The notes below the pieces were generated by a model that was not told the DNA's origin, searched no databases, and saw only the letters and a program-made list of their open reading frames with translations. A DNA stretch of 64,000 bases from Saccharomyces uvarum (Eukaryota; Ascomycota; Saccharomycetes; Saccharomycetales; Saccharomycetaceae): contig OX365935.1 of the NCBI GenBank assembly GCA_947243795.1, positions 744,001-808,000 on the forward strand, in the 5' to 3' direction. How positions within the stretch are numbered: the first letter of the stretch is position 1; every line of letters starts with the position of its first letter. The translations under genes and the position numbers were made by a program. Positions 18,782 through 28,929 of the stretch are shown piece after piece.

Positions 18782-20371
18782 ATGAAACATCCGTATGAGG
18801 AATTCCCTACAGGATCCAAGTCGCCATACAACATGCCCAGAGGAGCCCATCCTGGCGCTGTTTTGCTTTCGCCACAATCATCTGCCATAAACAATAATAA
18901 CAGTGCGGGCAGCAACAATTGCAACAATAATCAGGGCAATTCATCCGTGACCACGAACGTTTTGTCCCCTCAATCTCACAGTATGTCACTCAATGATATG
19001 CTGGATCAGCAATCCTTCATGCTGGATGCCACGGCTGCTATGTCCCAGCCACTCCAGCAACAACAGCAGCAACAACAGCAGGCATCTTTGCCTTCCCTTA
19101 ATATTCAAACAATATCGTCCACGGCAGCTGGTTCTGCTATCGTTTCCCCCATGATGCAATCACCAAAGGCATTGCAGTCCACTTTATCTTCAACGTCGAT
19201 GTACTTGGATTCCTTCCAGAGGTCTTCAAATAATATTTTGGGTCTCCCATCGCAAAATAACTCAATGCCCTTACCGCAATCACGTCAACAGCAAGCCCAA
19301 CCTCCACCACAAAAAAATGATTCGAAGATAGCCATAAATTTTAGCCAAGATATCAACCAATTGTGCTCTTGGATATCAATGCTGAATAGTAACCAGCAAA
19401 ACACTGTAATGGACAATATCATCTCTGTTTTGCATGATGATGTTTTGAAATACACTAAATTGAAATTAGACACTTTAACAAACAATTCCTATATCTCATC
19501 ACAGCTTCCTGCGATTGCATCCCCAATACCTAACAGGGATGATACACAGATTTTGAATATCGATTCTGTCTTTTCTTCAAGTCCAATTACCAATGCCTCG
19601 GATAATGCCGATAATTTGCTGTATCAGAATTGGACACCTCAACCACATTCAATACCAATTGCCCAACCTATTTACGATAACATCACTGATCCCAGTCAAA
19701 GGTCCAAATCGGCAGAACCTCATTCCAATACGAATCCGAACCTCATTCCAGTTCAAAAGCAATTCGATGGTAACAGTGCCAAATACAAAAAGTTACCGTC
19801 GGATAACTCCACTTATGCTTCGCACTCTCTTTCAACTTCCCATTCTTACTTTCAACCAAAGAAAAGGTCAAGCATGGCAAATGAGTACAACTCCCACCAC
19901 CATCATTCATTGCATCATCCTCTGCATAATTCAACCTCATATTTTTCTAGCAGTCCAAGATCATCAGGAACTGAAACATTGAGTAAGTCCAACCAGAATA
20001 TGTCCAACCAGAATATGTTTAACACTACCAACGACCACCTCAATGTTGGTACTGGTGCTACAAGCACAACACCGGCATCTACACCATCTAACGGAAACAC
20101 ACCACTATCGAGTAATTCTTCAATGAATCCAAAGAGTTTAACCGACCCAAAGTTATTAAAGAATATACCCATGTGGTTGAAGTCATTAAGGCTACACAAG
20201 TACTCAGATGCCTTAAGTGGGACCCCATGGATTGAACTGATTTATTTAGATGACGAGACTTTAGAAAACAAAGGCGTTCTCGCATTGGGAGCAAGGAGAA
20301 AACTATTGAAGGCTTTTGGAATAGTTATGGAATACAAAGAAAATGATTTAATTGATAGATCTGCCTATTAA
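18782..20371 (+). CDS. VTS1: VTS1, Smaug-family SAM-domain RNA-binding protein
   Basis: 529 codons from the ATG at 18782 (S. cerevisiae 523). Vts1 is the yeast Smaug homologue. Its SAM domain binds RNA hairpins with a CNGG-type loop and recruits Ccr4-Not to deadenylate target mRNAs. The name comes from a genetic link to the v-SNARE Vti1. The SAM domain is at the C-terminus, residues about 455-520 ([18 protein letters not shown], then LEDETLE-like and [10 protein letters not shown]). The basic residues of GARRKLLK are those known to contact RNA. The rest is Ser/Asn/Gln-rich and disordered, with a glutamine run at about 91-101 and histidine-rich patches near 365-377. It converges with PDE2. Confidence 0.95.
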   Translation: MKHPYEEFPTGSKSPYNMPRGAHPGAVLLSPQSSAINNNNSAGSNNCNNNQGNSSVTTNVLSPQSHSMSLNDMLDQQSFMLDATAAMSQPLQQQQQQQQQASLPSLNIQTISSTAAGSAIVSPMMQSPKALQSTLSSTSMYLDSFQRSSNNILGLPSQNNSMPLPQSRQQQAQPPPQKNDSKIAINFSQDINQLCSWISMLNSNQQNTVMDNIISVLHDDVLKYTKLKLDTLTNNSYISSQLPAIASPIPNRDDTQILNIDSVFSSSPITNASDNADNLLYQNWTPQPHSIPIAQPIYDNITDPSQRSKSAEPHSNTNPNLIPVQKQFDGNSAKYKKLPSDNSTYASHSLSTSHSYFQPKKRSSMANEYNSHHHHSLHHPLHNSTSYFSSSPRSSGTETLSKSNQNMSNQNMFNTTNDHLNVGTGATSTTPASTPSNGNTPLSSNSSMNPKSLTDPKLLKNIPMWLKSLRLHKYSDALSGTPWIELIYLDDETLENKGVLALGARRKLLKAFGIVMEYKENDLIDRSAY

Positions 20372-20860
20372 ATCTAACACATTATTGTTGATAATCTTTG
20401 GCTACTATTTTGAAGTTGCATAAAAATTAATTTTTTTTTTCTTACTTATTTGCATATACCAACACAAAGACTATATCTCATTTAGTTTGTAATTTTAATA
20501 ACGTTTTTCGATGGAGCTTGATATATATAAATTATCTATCCATTTTACTATTTAAGGCTCCTCTTAGACGGTGTCAAAATATATACTTTATTTAAGTTCA
20601 AATAAAGCCTTAACTAAACTTCGAAAGGTGAAATTTCGTCAGGAAATCTGATCTAATATATGTAGTATTGAAACCTAAAACAACCAAACTAAAAAAAAGC
20701 CTGATACGTACGGAATTTACGCTAACGAAAAACAAAAAAAGAAATGGGTAATGAATTTTAGCACAAATACTTCACAAAATGAAATATAATAATAGAAATG
20801 TATATATTTATATGTTTATACAATGGATGATGAGCGATACAAGAAGTTTCGATGCACTTG
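20372..20860. terminator. VTS1-PDE2 convergent 3' intergenic region
   Basis: 489 bases between converging stops, strongly AT-rich, with several TATATA and TTTATTTAA-like tracts that fit yeast efficiency and positioning signals for 3' end formation on both strands. No gene seen. Confidence 0.45.
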
Positions 20861-22447
20861 CTATTTTTGTTTCTTGTGTGTGTGTTTCATCCAATACTCT
20901 TTATTTGTTTCAACGTTTTCGCTTAAAAATTTCAAATTTGGAAATTTTTGACTTAATGCATTAAAAAATACTTCAGCGAACGTATTAATGAAAAATATTT
21001 GGCCATTAGGAATATACGGGTGTTCTTTAATTATGTCATCAGGATTAGTCACACTTGTTAAAATATTCTGAATGGAGTCCAAATCTTCTTCTGCAGTATC
21101 AATGTTCTTATATGAATCACCAAAGCAATCCTGCTCTGGACGATGTTCTTTATGAAATGTTTCCAAAAGAGCGCAGTCACCGAACTCTAAAGTGATTAGG
21201 TATGCCCAACGTGCTGATATAGACAATGGTCTTGTCACATTGGATATGTCAGCAGCTTTAATTATCAAAGATATTAAAGTGACTTGTTTCATTGGCTTTT
21301 CATGCGTTATTCTATTCTCATATTTAGAATGCAATGCCATATCAGTCGCTAAAATGGCTTCGGAGATGAAATCAAATTGTTTTTTCGAAATAGCTAACAG
21401 TTGAGGCCAGTGATCTGATAATAATTGTTGAAATAACTCCCTATGGAAATTTTCCAAGATAGAGACATTTTTGAAACTTTCGGCAACCTCCGATTCACAG
21501 TTGCACAATAACTGATTATTTGTCCCTGGATGACCAACATCATGACCAATGGCAGCCATACACAATAGCAACGTCTGCACAGGGTTTTCCGAAAGAAGGT
21601 ATGTACACAACTGCCATGTGGCTTGCATGACATCAATGGCATGCCTAAAATTATGGAATTTGTTAACTTGGTGGTAGGACGACTCTAAAGTAAATAGTAA
21701 TAGCAGAAGCTTGTTATCTGCAATGAGTACGTTTGCATCCTTAGATAACTTTTTGATAAGTGTGAACCCGCACCAAATCAATTCTTGAGTGCTTAACGAT
21801 AAAGCACAAAATTTCCAAGTCGACAAAATGTTCCAGTAGTACGATTCGTCCTGAGAAAGTTTTTCTATTGGCTCCGATAAGAAAGACGTAAATTCGATGT
21901 TCCGTATCAACCTTGGCACAGATGCCTTTTGTAAATGTTGTGCCTTGGAATAATTCAGATGCAATAATAATGTATAAATATTTGCCTGGCATGCTTGAGT
22001 TGGCAGGGAATTTTCATTAAGTGTACTGAAATTTGCTTTGGTGAACCCGTCTGAAGTGTCGTCATGATGATGATACATCCAATGGTTGATCCTTGTTATC
22101 CTGTTACTGCAGATGCTATTTTCACGCCCGACGTTTTTAAGAGGCTGTAGATTCTCCTCATGTGTATGATCTATCGCGCTAATATTAAAAGATGGGAAAA
22201 ATCGCTTGAACAAAACATCCAATTGCCGCACAGGTAATTGGAGTTTAGAAGGATCATACAGAACTAAGGACACACCAGTCTCAAAATTGTGAGGGTTAGG
22301 GAAAGGTGAGACCCTATCCGTATACAAATTGACCATTAAAGAGTCCAAGTCTTGAAGCTCAACTATTCTATCAAACAAGTCCTCATTCCGTGCAATTGTT
22401 TCGGATTTTTCAATCTCATGCATTCCTATCAAAAAAAGGGTAGACAT
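20861..22447 (-). CDS. PDE2: PDE2, high-affinity cAMP phosphodiesterase
   Basis: 528 codons from the ATG at 22445-22447 (S. cerevisiae 526). Pde2 hydrolyses cAMP to AMP and so lowers protein kinase A activity; it belongs to the class I, metal-dependent (HD-type) phosphodiesterases. The metal site is intact: HNFRHA at 265-270, GHDVGHPG at 301-308, and the aspartate of ADISN at about 400. The N-terminal 200 residues are less conserved. GPB1, a PKA-pathway regulator, lies 20 kb to the right in this window, but the two are not an operon or co-regulated unit. A chance 72-codon frame upstream at 22735-22953 was not accepted as a gene. Confidence 0.96.
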   Translation of the reverse strand: MSTLFLIGMHEIEKSETIARNEDLFDRIVELQDLDSLMVNLYTDRVSPFPNPHNFETGVSLVLYDPSKLQLPVRQLDVLFKRFFPSFNISAIDHTHEENLQPLKNVGRENSICSNRITRINHWMYHHHDDTSDGFTKANFSTLNENSLPTQACQANIYTLLLHLNYSKAQHLQKASVPRLIRNIEFTSFLSEPIEKLSQDESYYWNILSTWKFCALSLSTQELIWCGFTLIKKLSKDANVLIADNKLLLLLFTLESSYHQVNKFHNFRHAIDVMQATWQLCTYLLSENPVQTLLLCMAAIGHDVGHPGTNNQLLCNCESEVAESFKNVSILENFHRELFQQLLSDHWPQLLAISKKQFDFISEAILATDMALHSKYENRITHEKPMKQVTLISLIIKAADISNVTRPLSISARWAYLITLEFGDCALLETFHKEHRPEQDCFGDSYKNIDTAEEDLDSIQNILTSVTNPDDIIKEHPYIPNGQIFFINTFAEVFFNALSQKFPNLKFLSENVETNKEYWMKHTHKKQK

Positions 22448-22984
22448 AACGATAATTTAGTTTATATTTCGATGAAATGGTAGTAATATCAAAAAGGGCC
22501 CAATGCTAGAAAGCGCTAGTACAACACAGGTAGAGAGAGGAACGATCAAAAAATCCAAAAGAAAACGGGAGATAGCCTGTGAATTGTGCTAAGACCAGTA
22601 AACAACAGCAAATAATAGCAACAACCCTACTCTATCTTGATTATGCGCTTCTTTCCAGCCAGAATCTCTTTCGCACTGGCTTTTAAGTTTAAATTGAAAC
22701 ATTTCCTCTACAAGTACAGTCTTTTTTCTTCATAATGCTTACAACAAAAAGAAAAGAGGAAAAAAAACGCCCAGTAAAAAGAAATTCTCGGACAGTAGAA
22801 AAAGAAACGTGTATTAGAAAATGCCGCAGAACCATTCTGTCATTTATCACGAGAAGTGCTACCCCTGCAGATTGTGAGGATAATAGCGCCTATTGTGTAG
22901 TATTCATGAATATTATAGTGATTCATATATTTATACTAAATAAGTTTTATTAGTTTACATAGAAGTCCGGGAGTTTTGTGATAT
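22448..22984. other. PDE2-PRT1 intergenic
   Basis: 537 bases in tandem orientation (both genes on the - strand): the PDE2 promoter and the PRT1 3' region. An ATG-initiated 72-codon + strand frame at 22735-22953 is rich in Lys/Arg and has no recognisable domain. I regard it as chance. Purine-rich AAGAAAAGAGGAAAAAA tracts lie near 22749-22767. Confidence 0.35.
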
Positions 22985-25165
22985 CTATTCGACCTTTTCT
23001 TTGGTTTCTTCGACGACTTCTTCAACGACTTCTTCGATAGTGATGAAATCATCGCTAGAATTTTCCGGTTGGACGTCAAAGATCTTGAAGTTCATGGATT
23101 TTTCCATTTCTTGTGCTATCTTTTCTCTATATTCGTTCCATTGTTTCAATAGTTCACGTTGGTGTAAGATCAAATCTCTCATAGCAGTGTCCGCTTCCAT
23201 TGCATCTTGTTCTTCGAATTGGGCAGACCATTCTTTCAAGTTCTTTCTAACCTTCTTCTTTTCGGAATTAGGCAAGATAGAGACTGGTCTGGGTCTCCAA
23301 GCAAAGTTCTTAAATCCACCGATGACATCTTCTTTAATTAAGTTACCAGCAACGTTGAAAATTTTGTAACCATGTTCGACCTTGTGCTTTAAAGAACTGG
23401 ACCAAGCGGTAACATATCTACCAGATGGGTCCCAAGTGATGTTGGTGGCTGCAGAGTAGGTGGGGTGACCGATGTCCTTCAAAGAAGCAGAAACGTCGTC
23501 GTTATCATTGATATTCTTTTCACCTGGGTAGTCCATATCGTAGAATTGTAAGTCAGATCTCCGCATGTTTGGTCCGACCAAAGCACCGACAACTACGAAT
23601 CTACCAGCTGGGGACCAAGAAATAGTATTAGCAAAAGTTTTTGGAACTTCTTTAACCAAGTCCCATCTCTTAATAACGTTCTTAGCAGTCTTTTCTTTAG
23701 CTTCTGGAGCATAAAATCTAATTGTATTTGCTGGAATGGCGTAATTCATATCAACGACTTCATGAATAGAGATTGTGACGAATCTATTTCCACGAGGTTC
23801 CCAGGCAAATTCAAAGACACTATCCTTCAATTCAACCTTTTCGACTGGGATATCTCTCTCAGTTAACCTACAGATTTGTAAGTTACTGAATTGGGTCTTA
23901 CCAGATTTAGTGTGACGTTCCACATTGAAGCACAGGAACTCTGCTTGGTTTTGCCAGTGCAAAGTAACGTTAGAGACTTGAACCAAATTAACGGTCTTTA
24001 AGACTCTACCGCGGGGAACTTCAACAATGGTGGCAGTACAAGCGGAGTTGTTGGTTTCGGGAGTCCAGTAGGCCAACAGAACGGAAGGTTCGTCACCGTT
24101 TCTGAACGGTTGTAATTTGACACCTTCAGGAGCAAAAGAGAAATCTCTAATACCCGAGGTTTTCAAAGCCTTGGCTTCTAATGGCATGAAGTTCTTGGTG
24201 GCGTCATGTACAATCAAGCTGTCTCCGACCATACGAGCACAGTACTTATCGTTATAAGACCATCTGACCAAAGGCCATTTCAAATATTCGCTCTGGATCA
24301 CTGGGAAAGTTGCCATCAACAAACCGGTTGCAATATCCCAGATACATAGTTGATGACCTTCATTTTTCTTAGTAAATGGAGAAAATTCGTTTCCTTCTTC
24401 AACCATAATTGGATCAGTGGAGAAAGTGACCAAGTACTTTTCGTTTGGAGAAACAGAGGAATTTCTTACGTCTGGATGATAAAATCTTCTCAAACGGTCG
24501 AAATTTGGACCACCCCATGCAGTCACACCTTGTTGATGGTAAGAAAACAAGTAGGTACCCTTTGGAGAGAATCTAACATAGTTGGTAGACCAATTTTCTC
24601 TGGATTCCACTAGAGAGTCCTCTTCATTGAACATGGAGTTCCAGAAAACACTAGTTTTGACATCATCTTGCAATACGAATTGGTCTCTTACCTTGTCGTC
24701 CAACAACCAGGATTTCAAAGAGCTGGATGGAACGAAAGATGGCATTTCAGGTTCTTTGAACTCCGTTTCGAAATCGTCGGAGTTATATCTTTCAACATCC
24801 TTCATGGTGTAGAGGAACAAACGATGCTTTAAATCTAATCTTTTACCGTGGAAACTCTTGATAATTTTCTTGGCGTCGTTAACAGATCCACATTCCACGA
24901 AAAGAAAACCTTTGGTTTTACCGGTCGCTTCATCAATTGGGAAGTCCATGTCAACCACTTTACCGGCCTTGGAGAACAAAGAGTTCAACGCCTTTTTCAA
25001 AACAGGAACTTTGGAAGATGGAATGACTGGGGCACCATTAACTACGATGTATTGATCGAAATTGAATTCTTCAGTTACTTCGAACTGTTTTTCTAAATCG
25101 GAAAAATCGATGTCATCGACGGGAATGTCCTCTAGCTTGATATCTTCAAATGTTTCGGTAGCCAT
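22985..25165 (-). CDS. PRT1: PRT1, eIF3b translation initiation subunit
   Basis: 726 codons from the ATG at 25163-25165. The reference S. cerevisiae entry is 763, but its N-terminal 39 residues precede the conserved METHR-type start ([10 protein letters not shown] there, [10 protein letters not shown] here). The 13 codons open upstream here begin with TTG, so this species supports the inner start. Prt1 is the eIF3b scaffold of the 43S preinitiation complex, binding the 40S subunit, Tif32, Nip1, Tif34 and Tif35. An RRM-like domain covers residues about 35-120 ([20 protein letters not shown]). A beta-propeller follows from about 165 to 640, and the C-terminal helix binds Tif34/Tif35. A CCG-N6-CGG palindrome lies 160 bases upstream. 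Confidence 0.96.
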   Translation of the reverse strand: MATETFEDIKLEDIPVDDIDFSDLEKQFEVTEEFNFDQYIVVNGAPVIPSSKVPVLKKALNSLFSKAGKVVDMDFPIDEATGKTKGFLFVECGSVNDAKKIIKSFHGKRLDLKHRLFLYTMKDVERYNSDDFETEFKEPEMPSFVPSSSLKSWLLDDKVRDQFVLQDDVKTSVFWNSMFNEEDSLVESRENWSTNYVRFSPKGTYLFSYHQQGVTAWGGPNFDRLRRFYHPDVRNSSVSPNEKYLVTFSTDPIMVEEGNEFSPFTKKNEGHQLCIWDIATGLLMATFPVIQSEYLKWPLVRWSYNDKYCARMVGDSLIVHDATKNFMPLEAKALKTSGIRDFSFAPEGVKLQPFRNGDEPSVLLAYWTPETNNSACTATIVEVPRGRVLKTVNLVQVSNVTLHWQNQAEFLCFNVERHTKSGKTQFSNLQICRLTERDIPVEKVELKDSVFEFAWEPRGNRFVTISIHEVVDMNYAIPANTIRFYAPEAKEKTAKNVIKRWDLVKEVPKTFANTISWSPAGRFVVVGALVGPNMRRSDLQFYDMDYPGEKNINDNDDVSASLKDIGHPTYSAATNITWDPSGRYVTAWSSSLKHKVEHGYKIFNVAGNLIKEDVIGGFKNFAWRPRPVSILPNSEKKKVRKNLKEWSAQFEEQDAMEADTAMRDLILHQRELLKQWNEYREKIAQEMEKSMNFKIFDVQPENSSDDFITIEEVVEEVVEETKEKVE

Positions 25166-25510
25166 TGTGGTTATGTTTGACTCTTTTGAGATGTTAACTT
25201 TCAAGATAGTATGAGCTTTGAATGCGATGCAAACTCTATATTATACCTTGAGCATTTTTCAATGGGCAAAACGAGAAAATTTTTTACTGTTTTTCGGCTG
25301 AAAAATAAAAATAGTAGCGGGTAATCCGCTTGAGCGGAACCAATAACAAAAATATGAATAATAATATAGTAATGGTAATGATGATAAGTTTATCTAGTTA
25401 CGTAAAATGTAAAAGGTAAGGTTCTACATGAGTCTAGTTTTCTTCGTTTTGCATTTGAGTTCACACTATTTTCTACTCTTCTTTTATATGTTGTTTTCCT
25501 GAAACGACTC
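25166..25510. promoter_or_regulatory. PRT1 promoter / PRE10 3' region
   Basis: 345 bases. A perfect inverted repeat TCCGCTTGAGCGGA spans 25325-25338. A TATA-like TATATTATACC lies near 25236-25246. AAAATGTAAAA at 25404-25414 is an exact match on the - strand to the 11-base ARS consensus, but such matches are common in AT-rich yeast DNA and I do not call an origin. Confidence 0.4.
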
Positions 25511-26383
25511 CTATTCTAGGTGAATGTCACCCTCTTGGTCAGTGGTAGTGTTTGCGTTAGCGTCTGTAGCCGCTGGCGCGTTTTCATCGTCACTGGACAT
25601 GACATTGTCGCTATCATCGTTGTCGTCGTCGTCGTCACCGTTGAGCTCCTTTTGAGCGAAATCAATGGCTTCTTGTAGCAAATCGCCCTTAACAAACTTG
25701 TGGAGACCGTTTGTTTCCGATAGCGAACACCAACTTACTTCCAATTCAAAGTCCTTTTCCTTGTTGTCTTCGTGTGCCAAATAGATGATTCTTGCAGCTT
25801 GCTTAACAGCTTCCCTCGCTGTAAGGGCCTCCGTGTGTTGATCGACTAACTTTTCCAGTTCAGCCTTTGCAGATTGCCTGCCTTTCCCTGTGGCAGCACC
25901 CTTATACCCCCAATACGAGCCGCTTGGCTCCAACATGTAAAGGTGGGCGCCATCTTTATCTACACCACCAAATATGGTACTTACCCCAAATGGTCTGACA
26001 CTATTGTATAAAGTGTGCGCTTGCACGTACTGACCCAAACGGTCAGCAAATGCAGGAATGGGAATGGGCGTTTTGTACAGCTTCTTGAAGCTGGCGGCTT
26101 CTTCACGACCCCGATTGACTAGATGTCTACCATCAGGGATCAAGCCCGAGTAAACGCAACCAATATGGCGATCTATAACTTGGATCTTGGTGTTTTTCTG
26201 CGGAACCAATAACTTGGAAGTAATCAGCTTTTCTACGGCAAACACTACACCATCGTCACACTTGATACCAATTGACGTAGTACCATTCTCGACGGCTTTG
26301 ACAGCATACTCCACTTGGAAATTCCTACCGTCGGGGGAGAAAACACTGTTCGAAAGATCGTAACCGGTACCGATTGAGGTCAT
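25511..26383 (-). CDS. PRE10: PRE10, 20S proteasome alpha-7 subunit
   Basis: 290 codons from the ATG at 26381-26383 (S. cerevisiae 288). Pre10 is the alpha-7 subunit of the 20S proteasome outer ring, the only subunit name for yeast alpha-7. The N-terminal alpha-subunit signature is clear (GTGYDLSNSVFSPDGRNFQ, then VEYAVKAVENG), and it includes the YDLS/SPDGR residues that shape the gate. The body is a standard alpha-type Ntn fold without a catalytic threonine. The last 45 residues are highly acidic (DDDDDNDDSDN), as in the S. cerevisiae subunit. A PACE site for Rpn4 lies 121-129 bases upstream. Divergent from the FLR1-like gene. Confidence 0.96.
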   Translation of the reverse strand: MTSIGTGYDLSNSVFSPDGRNFQVEYAVKAVENGTTSIGIKCDDGVVFAVEKLITSKLLVPQKNTKIQVIDRHIGCVYSGLIPDGRHLVNRGREEAASFKKLYKTPIPIPAFADRLGQYVQAHTLYNSVRPFGVSTIFGGVDKDGAHLYMLEPSGSYWGYKGAATGKGRQSAKAELEKLVDQHTEALTAREAVKQAARIIYLAHEDNKEKDFELEVSWCSLSETNGLHKFVKGDLLQEAIDFAQKELNGDDDDDNDDSDNVMSSDDENAPAATDANANTTTDQEGDIHLE

Positions 26384-26503
26384 TGCTGTATAATTAGGTT
26401 CTTGTTACGTGGTTGATGCAACGGCTTAGTTGCTTGAAAACTCTGAACCCGTAATTCCATATATATTTCCTCTACTTCTTCTAATACTACTGGAGTTCTT
26501 ATT

Positions 26504-26512
26504 TTTGCCACC
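26504..26512 (-). promoter_or_regulatory. PACE (Rpn4 site) upstream of PRE10
   Basis: TTTGCCACC on the + strand, that is GGTGGCAAA on the strand of PRE10: an exact proteasome-associated control element, 121 bases before the ATG. Rpn4 binds it and adjusts proteasome gene expression to proteasome capacity. Confidence 0.9.
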
Positions 26513-26806
26513 GGTTTGGAGGGGCGGCGACCTGTGTCGTTGTAAGTGATCGCTCCATAGAATGCACTTCAAATACAAACGGAGCCTATTATTGTATTAC
26601 AAAGAAAGTAGAAACAAAAGCTAACGGTCAGAAAAAAAAGTGTCAGTGGCGAATGACAAAATGCGGGTACGATAGCCATTATTCTAGGTTGGTGGAGGGG
26701 TAACCGCACGGGAAATTGCAGTCAGCCACTGCAACGCTACTAAAGAAAAAAAGAACGAAGAGAGCACTAGCTGTTGGCATTCTATCCAGAGCCCGAAGGA
26801 CTGAGA

Positions 26807-26814
26807 TCCACGGA
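26807..26814. promoter_or_regulatory. PDRE (Pdr1/Pdr3-type site) upstream of the FLR1-like gene
   Basis: TCCACGGA is an exact pleiotropic drug response element, 475-482 bases before the ATG of the FLR1-like gene. Just downstream, at 26837-26844, CCCGCGGA is a related but imperfect motif. Pdr1, Pdr3 and, in repression, Rdr1 act through such sites. S. cerevisiae FLR1 is itself controlled by Pdr3 and Yap1. Confidence 0.7.
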
Positions 26815-26929
26815 TGTCGCGTTTGTTTCTACCAGCCCGCGGATATACACGGGAGGGCCCTTCCTTAGTCGAGCTTTTTTCAAGGTTCTCTTTTTTTTTC
26901 AAATTAATCACTTTGCCTTGCGATGATGA

Positions 26930-26936
26930 TTACTAA
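26930..26936 (+). promoter_or_regulatory. Yap1 response element, distal (FLR1-like gene)
   Basis: TTACTAA, an exact Yap1 site, begins 359 bases before the ATG. From memory, the S. cerevisiae FLR1 promoter has its strongest Yap1 element at about -364, so position and sequence both appear conserved. Confidence 0.75.
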
Positions 26937-27128
26937 GTCAAAGAGCGGTCGCTCTACGCGGTTTCTGTGCGGTCCCGCAAAAACGTTTATCCGAGAAAGG
27001 CTGTGAAGCAAATGTAAAGCATGGAGAAAATGGGGACATGAAATAAAGGATATCTTGCTTAGGTAAGGAACGATAACGATGTGATTCCATCCATGCGAAT
27101 ATGATGCCACACGTTGAGTTCCCAAATC

Positions 27129-27135
27129 TGACTAA
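27129..27135 (+). promoter_or_regulatory. Yap1-type element, proximal (FLR1-like gene)
   Basis: TGACTAA, an accepted Yap1 half-site variant, begins 160 bases before the ATG. S. cerevisiae FLR1 has elements at about -148 and -167. A TATA box, TATATAA, follows at 27179-27185, 104-110 bases before the ATG. Confidence 0.65.
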
Positions 27136-27288
27136 TCGGCAAAAACATGAGTGTAAAACAAGGAAGTAGAAAAATTCGTATATAAGTGGCTCTTTATAGG
27201 GAAGAGTAAGTGTATCCTTCATATTGTCTTGGCATTTCTGGAGAAGCAGGCCAAAAAAAACCTCATCCCCTTAACAACAATTCTCACC

Positions 27289-28929
27289 ATGGTATATACT
27301 GCGAAGTACAGGCACACTGTTTTCGTTGATCTCTTAGAGTACTTAGGTGTAGTTTCCAATACGGAAACCCTACAAAGTGCTCGTGAGGCTGAAGTCGATC
27401 AACCCGAATCCACTGACACAAAGGTTACTAAACCTGAGTACGATATAGAATCAGACCCTGGCTTGTCCGGCTCCGAATGCTCCACCAGTTCAGGTGCTGA
27501 CTCACAAACAGAGAAAAGCGACCCCTTTGTGGTCGATTGGAATGGTCCAGCTGATCCTGAAAACCCACAAAATTGGCCGCTTCTCAAGAAATCAGTGGTG
27601 GTGGCGCAGATCATGATACTTACTTGCGTCACGTACATGGGGTCGTCCATTTACACCCCTGGCCAAGAGGATATTCAATCGGAATTCGGTGTGGGCCACG
27701 TAGTGGCGACTCTAAATCTTTCCATGTACGTCCTTGGTTATGGGTTGGGCCCCATCATATTCTCACCACTGTCAGAGATTGCCCGGTGTGGTCGCCTTTA
27801 TATCTATATGATAACATTGTTCTTCTTCATGATCTTTCAAATCGGTTGTGCCACTGTGCATAACATTGGCGGCTTGGTCGTAATGCGTTTCATCAGTGGT
27901 ATATTATGTAGCCCGTCTTTGGCTACCGGTGGTGGTACAGTGGCAGATATCATCTCGCCAGAAATTGTCCCATTGGTCTTGGGTATGTGGTCAGCCGGTG
28001 CCGTCGCTGCGCCAGTCTTGGCTCCCCTATTAGGTGCCGCTATGGTCGAAGCTAAAAATTGGAGATACATTTTTTGGTTGTTGATGTGGTTAAGCGCTGC
28101 TACTTTAATCGTGTTGGTGTTTTTCTTCCCTGAAACGCAGCATAATAACATCTTGCATCGTCGTGCTTTAAAATTGAGAAAGGAAACTGGTGATGATAGA
28201 TACTACGCTTTACAGGATAAACTGGATAGACAAGTTGACGCAAAGACCTTTATTATTAATACGCTATACAGACCTTTCAAGATGATCATCAAGGAACCTG
28301 CTTTGCTGGCCTTCGATCTCTATATCGCAGTTGCTTACGGTTGTTTCTACTTGTTCTTTGAAGCTTTCCCCATTGTATTTGTCGGAATCTATAATTTCAC
28401 GTTAGTTGAAGTAGGCGTGGCATATATGGGCTTTTGCGTTGGTTGTGTGTTTGCTTACATTTTATTTGTTATTTTTAGTATGAGAATCATTGTACCACGT
28501 TTTAAAAACGGCACTTTCACCCCGGAAGTGTTTTTGATTGTGGCAATGTGCGTGTGTTGGTGCCTACCGTTATCTTTATTTTTATTTGGTTGGACTGCTA
28601 AAGTACATTGGATGCTACCAATCATTTCAGAGGTTTTTTTCGTTATAGCTGTCTTCAATATATTCCAAGCCACTTTTGCATATTTGGCAACTTGCTATCC
28701 AAAATATGTCGCATCCGTATTTGCTGGAAATAGTTTCTGTCGTGCTGTATTTGCTTGTGCTTTCCCATTGTTTGGTAAAGCAATGTATGACAAATTAGCC
28801 ACCAAGAATTATCCAGTTGCATGGGGCTCAAGCTTGGTGGGATTTTTCACTTTGGCGCTAGCTGCTATCCCATTCGTACTTTATAAGTACGGTCCCGTAT
28901 TACGCGCGAGGTCAGCTTATACAGACTAA
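27289..28929 (+). CDS. FLR1-like MFS multidrug/H+ antiporter, extra gene at this locus
   Basis: 546 codons from the ATG at 27289; 20 more codons upstream are open but start with TTG. It aligns by eye along its whole length with recalled S. cerevisiae Flr1 (548 residues, YBR008C, chromosome II), with shared blocks such as VDWNGPADPENPQNWPLLKK and VADIISPEIVPLVLGMWSAG. Flr1 is a DHA1-family plasma-membrane antiporter exporting fluconazole, benomyl, diazaborine and other drugs. About twelve membrane segments follow a 95-residue acidic Ser-rich N-terminal tail. The DHA1 motif GAVAAPVLAPLLG is near residue 248. The frame is intact. S. cerevisiae has no gene here: PRE10 is followed directly by PIP2. 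Whether this is a second copy or the relocated single FLR1 cannot be told from the window. Confidence 0.93.
   Translation: MVYTAKYRHTVFVDLLEYLGVVSNTETLQSAREAEVDQPESTDTKVTKPEYDIESDPGLSGSECSTSSGADSQTEKSDPFVVDWNGPADPENPQNWPLLKKSVVVAQIMILTCVTYMGSSIYTPGQEDIQSEFGVGHVVATLNLSMYVLGYGLGPIIFSPLSEIARCGRLYIYMITLFFFMIFQIGCATVHNIGGLVVMRFISGILCSPSLATGGGTVADIISPEIVPLVLGMWSAGAVAAPVLAPLLGAAMVEAKNWRYIFWLLMWLSAATLIVLVFFFPETQHNNILHRRALKLRKETGDDRYYALQDKLDRQVDAKTFIINTLYRPFKMIIKEPALLAFDLYIAVAYGCFYLFFEAFPIVFVGIYNFTLVEVGVAYMGFCVGCVFAYILFVIFSMRIIVPRFKNGTFTPEVFLIVAMCVCWCLPLSLFLFGWTAKVHWMLPIISEVFFVIAVFNIFQATFAYLATCYPKYVASVFAGNSFCRAVFACAFPLFGKAMYDKLATKNYPVAWGSSLVGFFTLALAAIPFVLYKYGPVLRARSAYTD

Noticed and set aside
22735-22953. 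72-codon + strand frame between PDE2 and PRT1
   Set aside because: Starts in a purine-rich tract giving Lys/Arg; no known domain and no synteny support.
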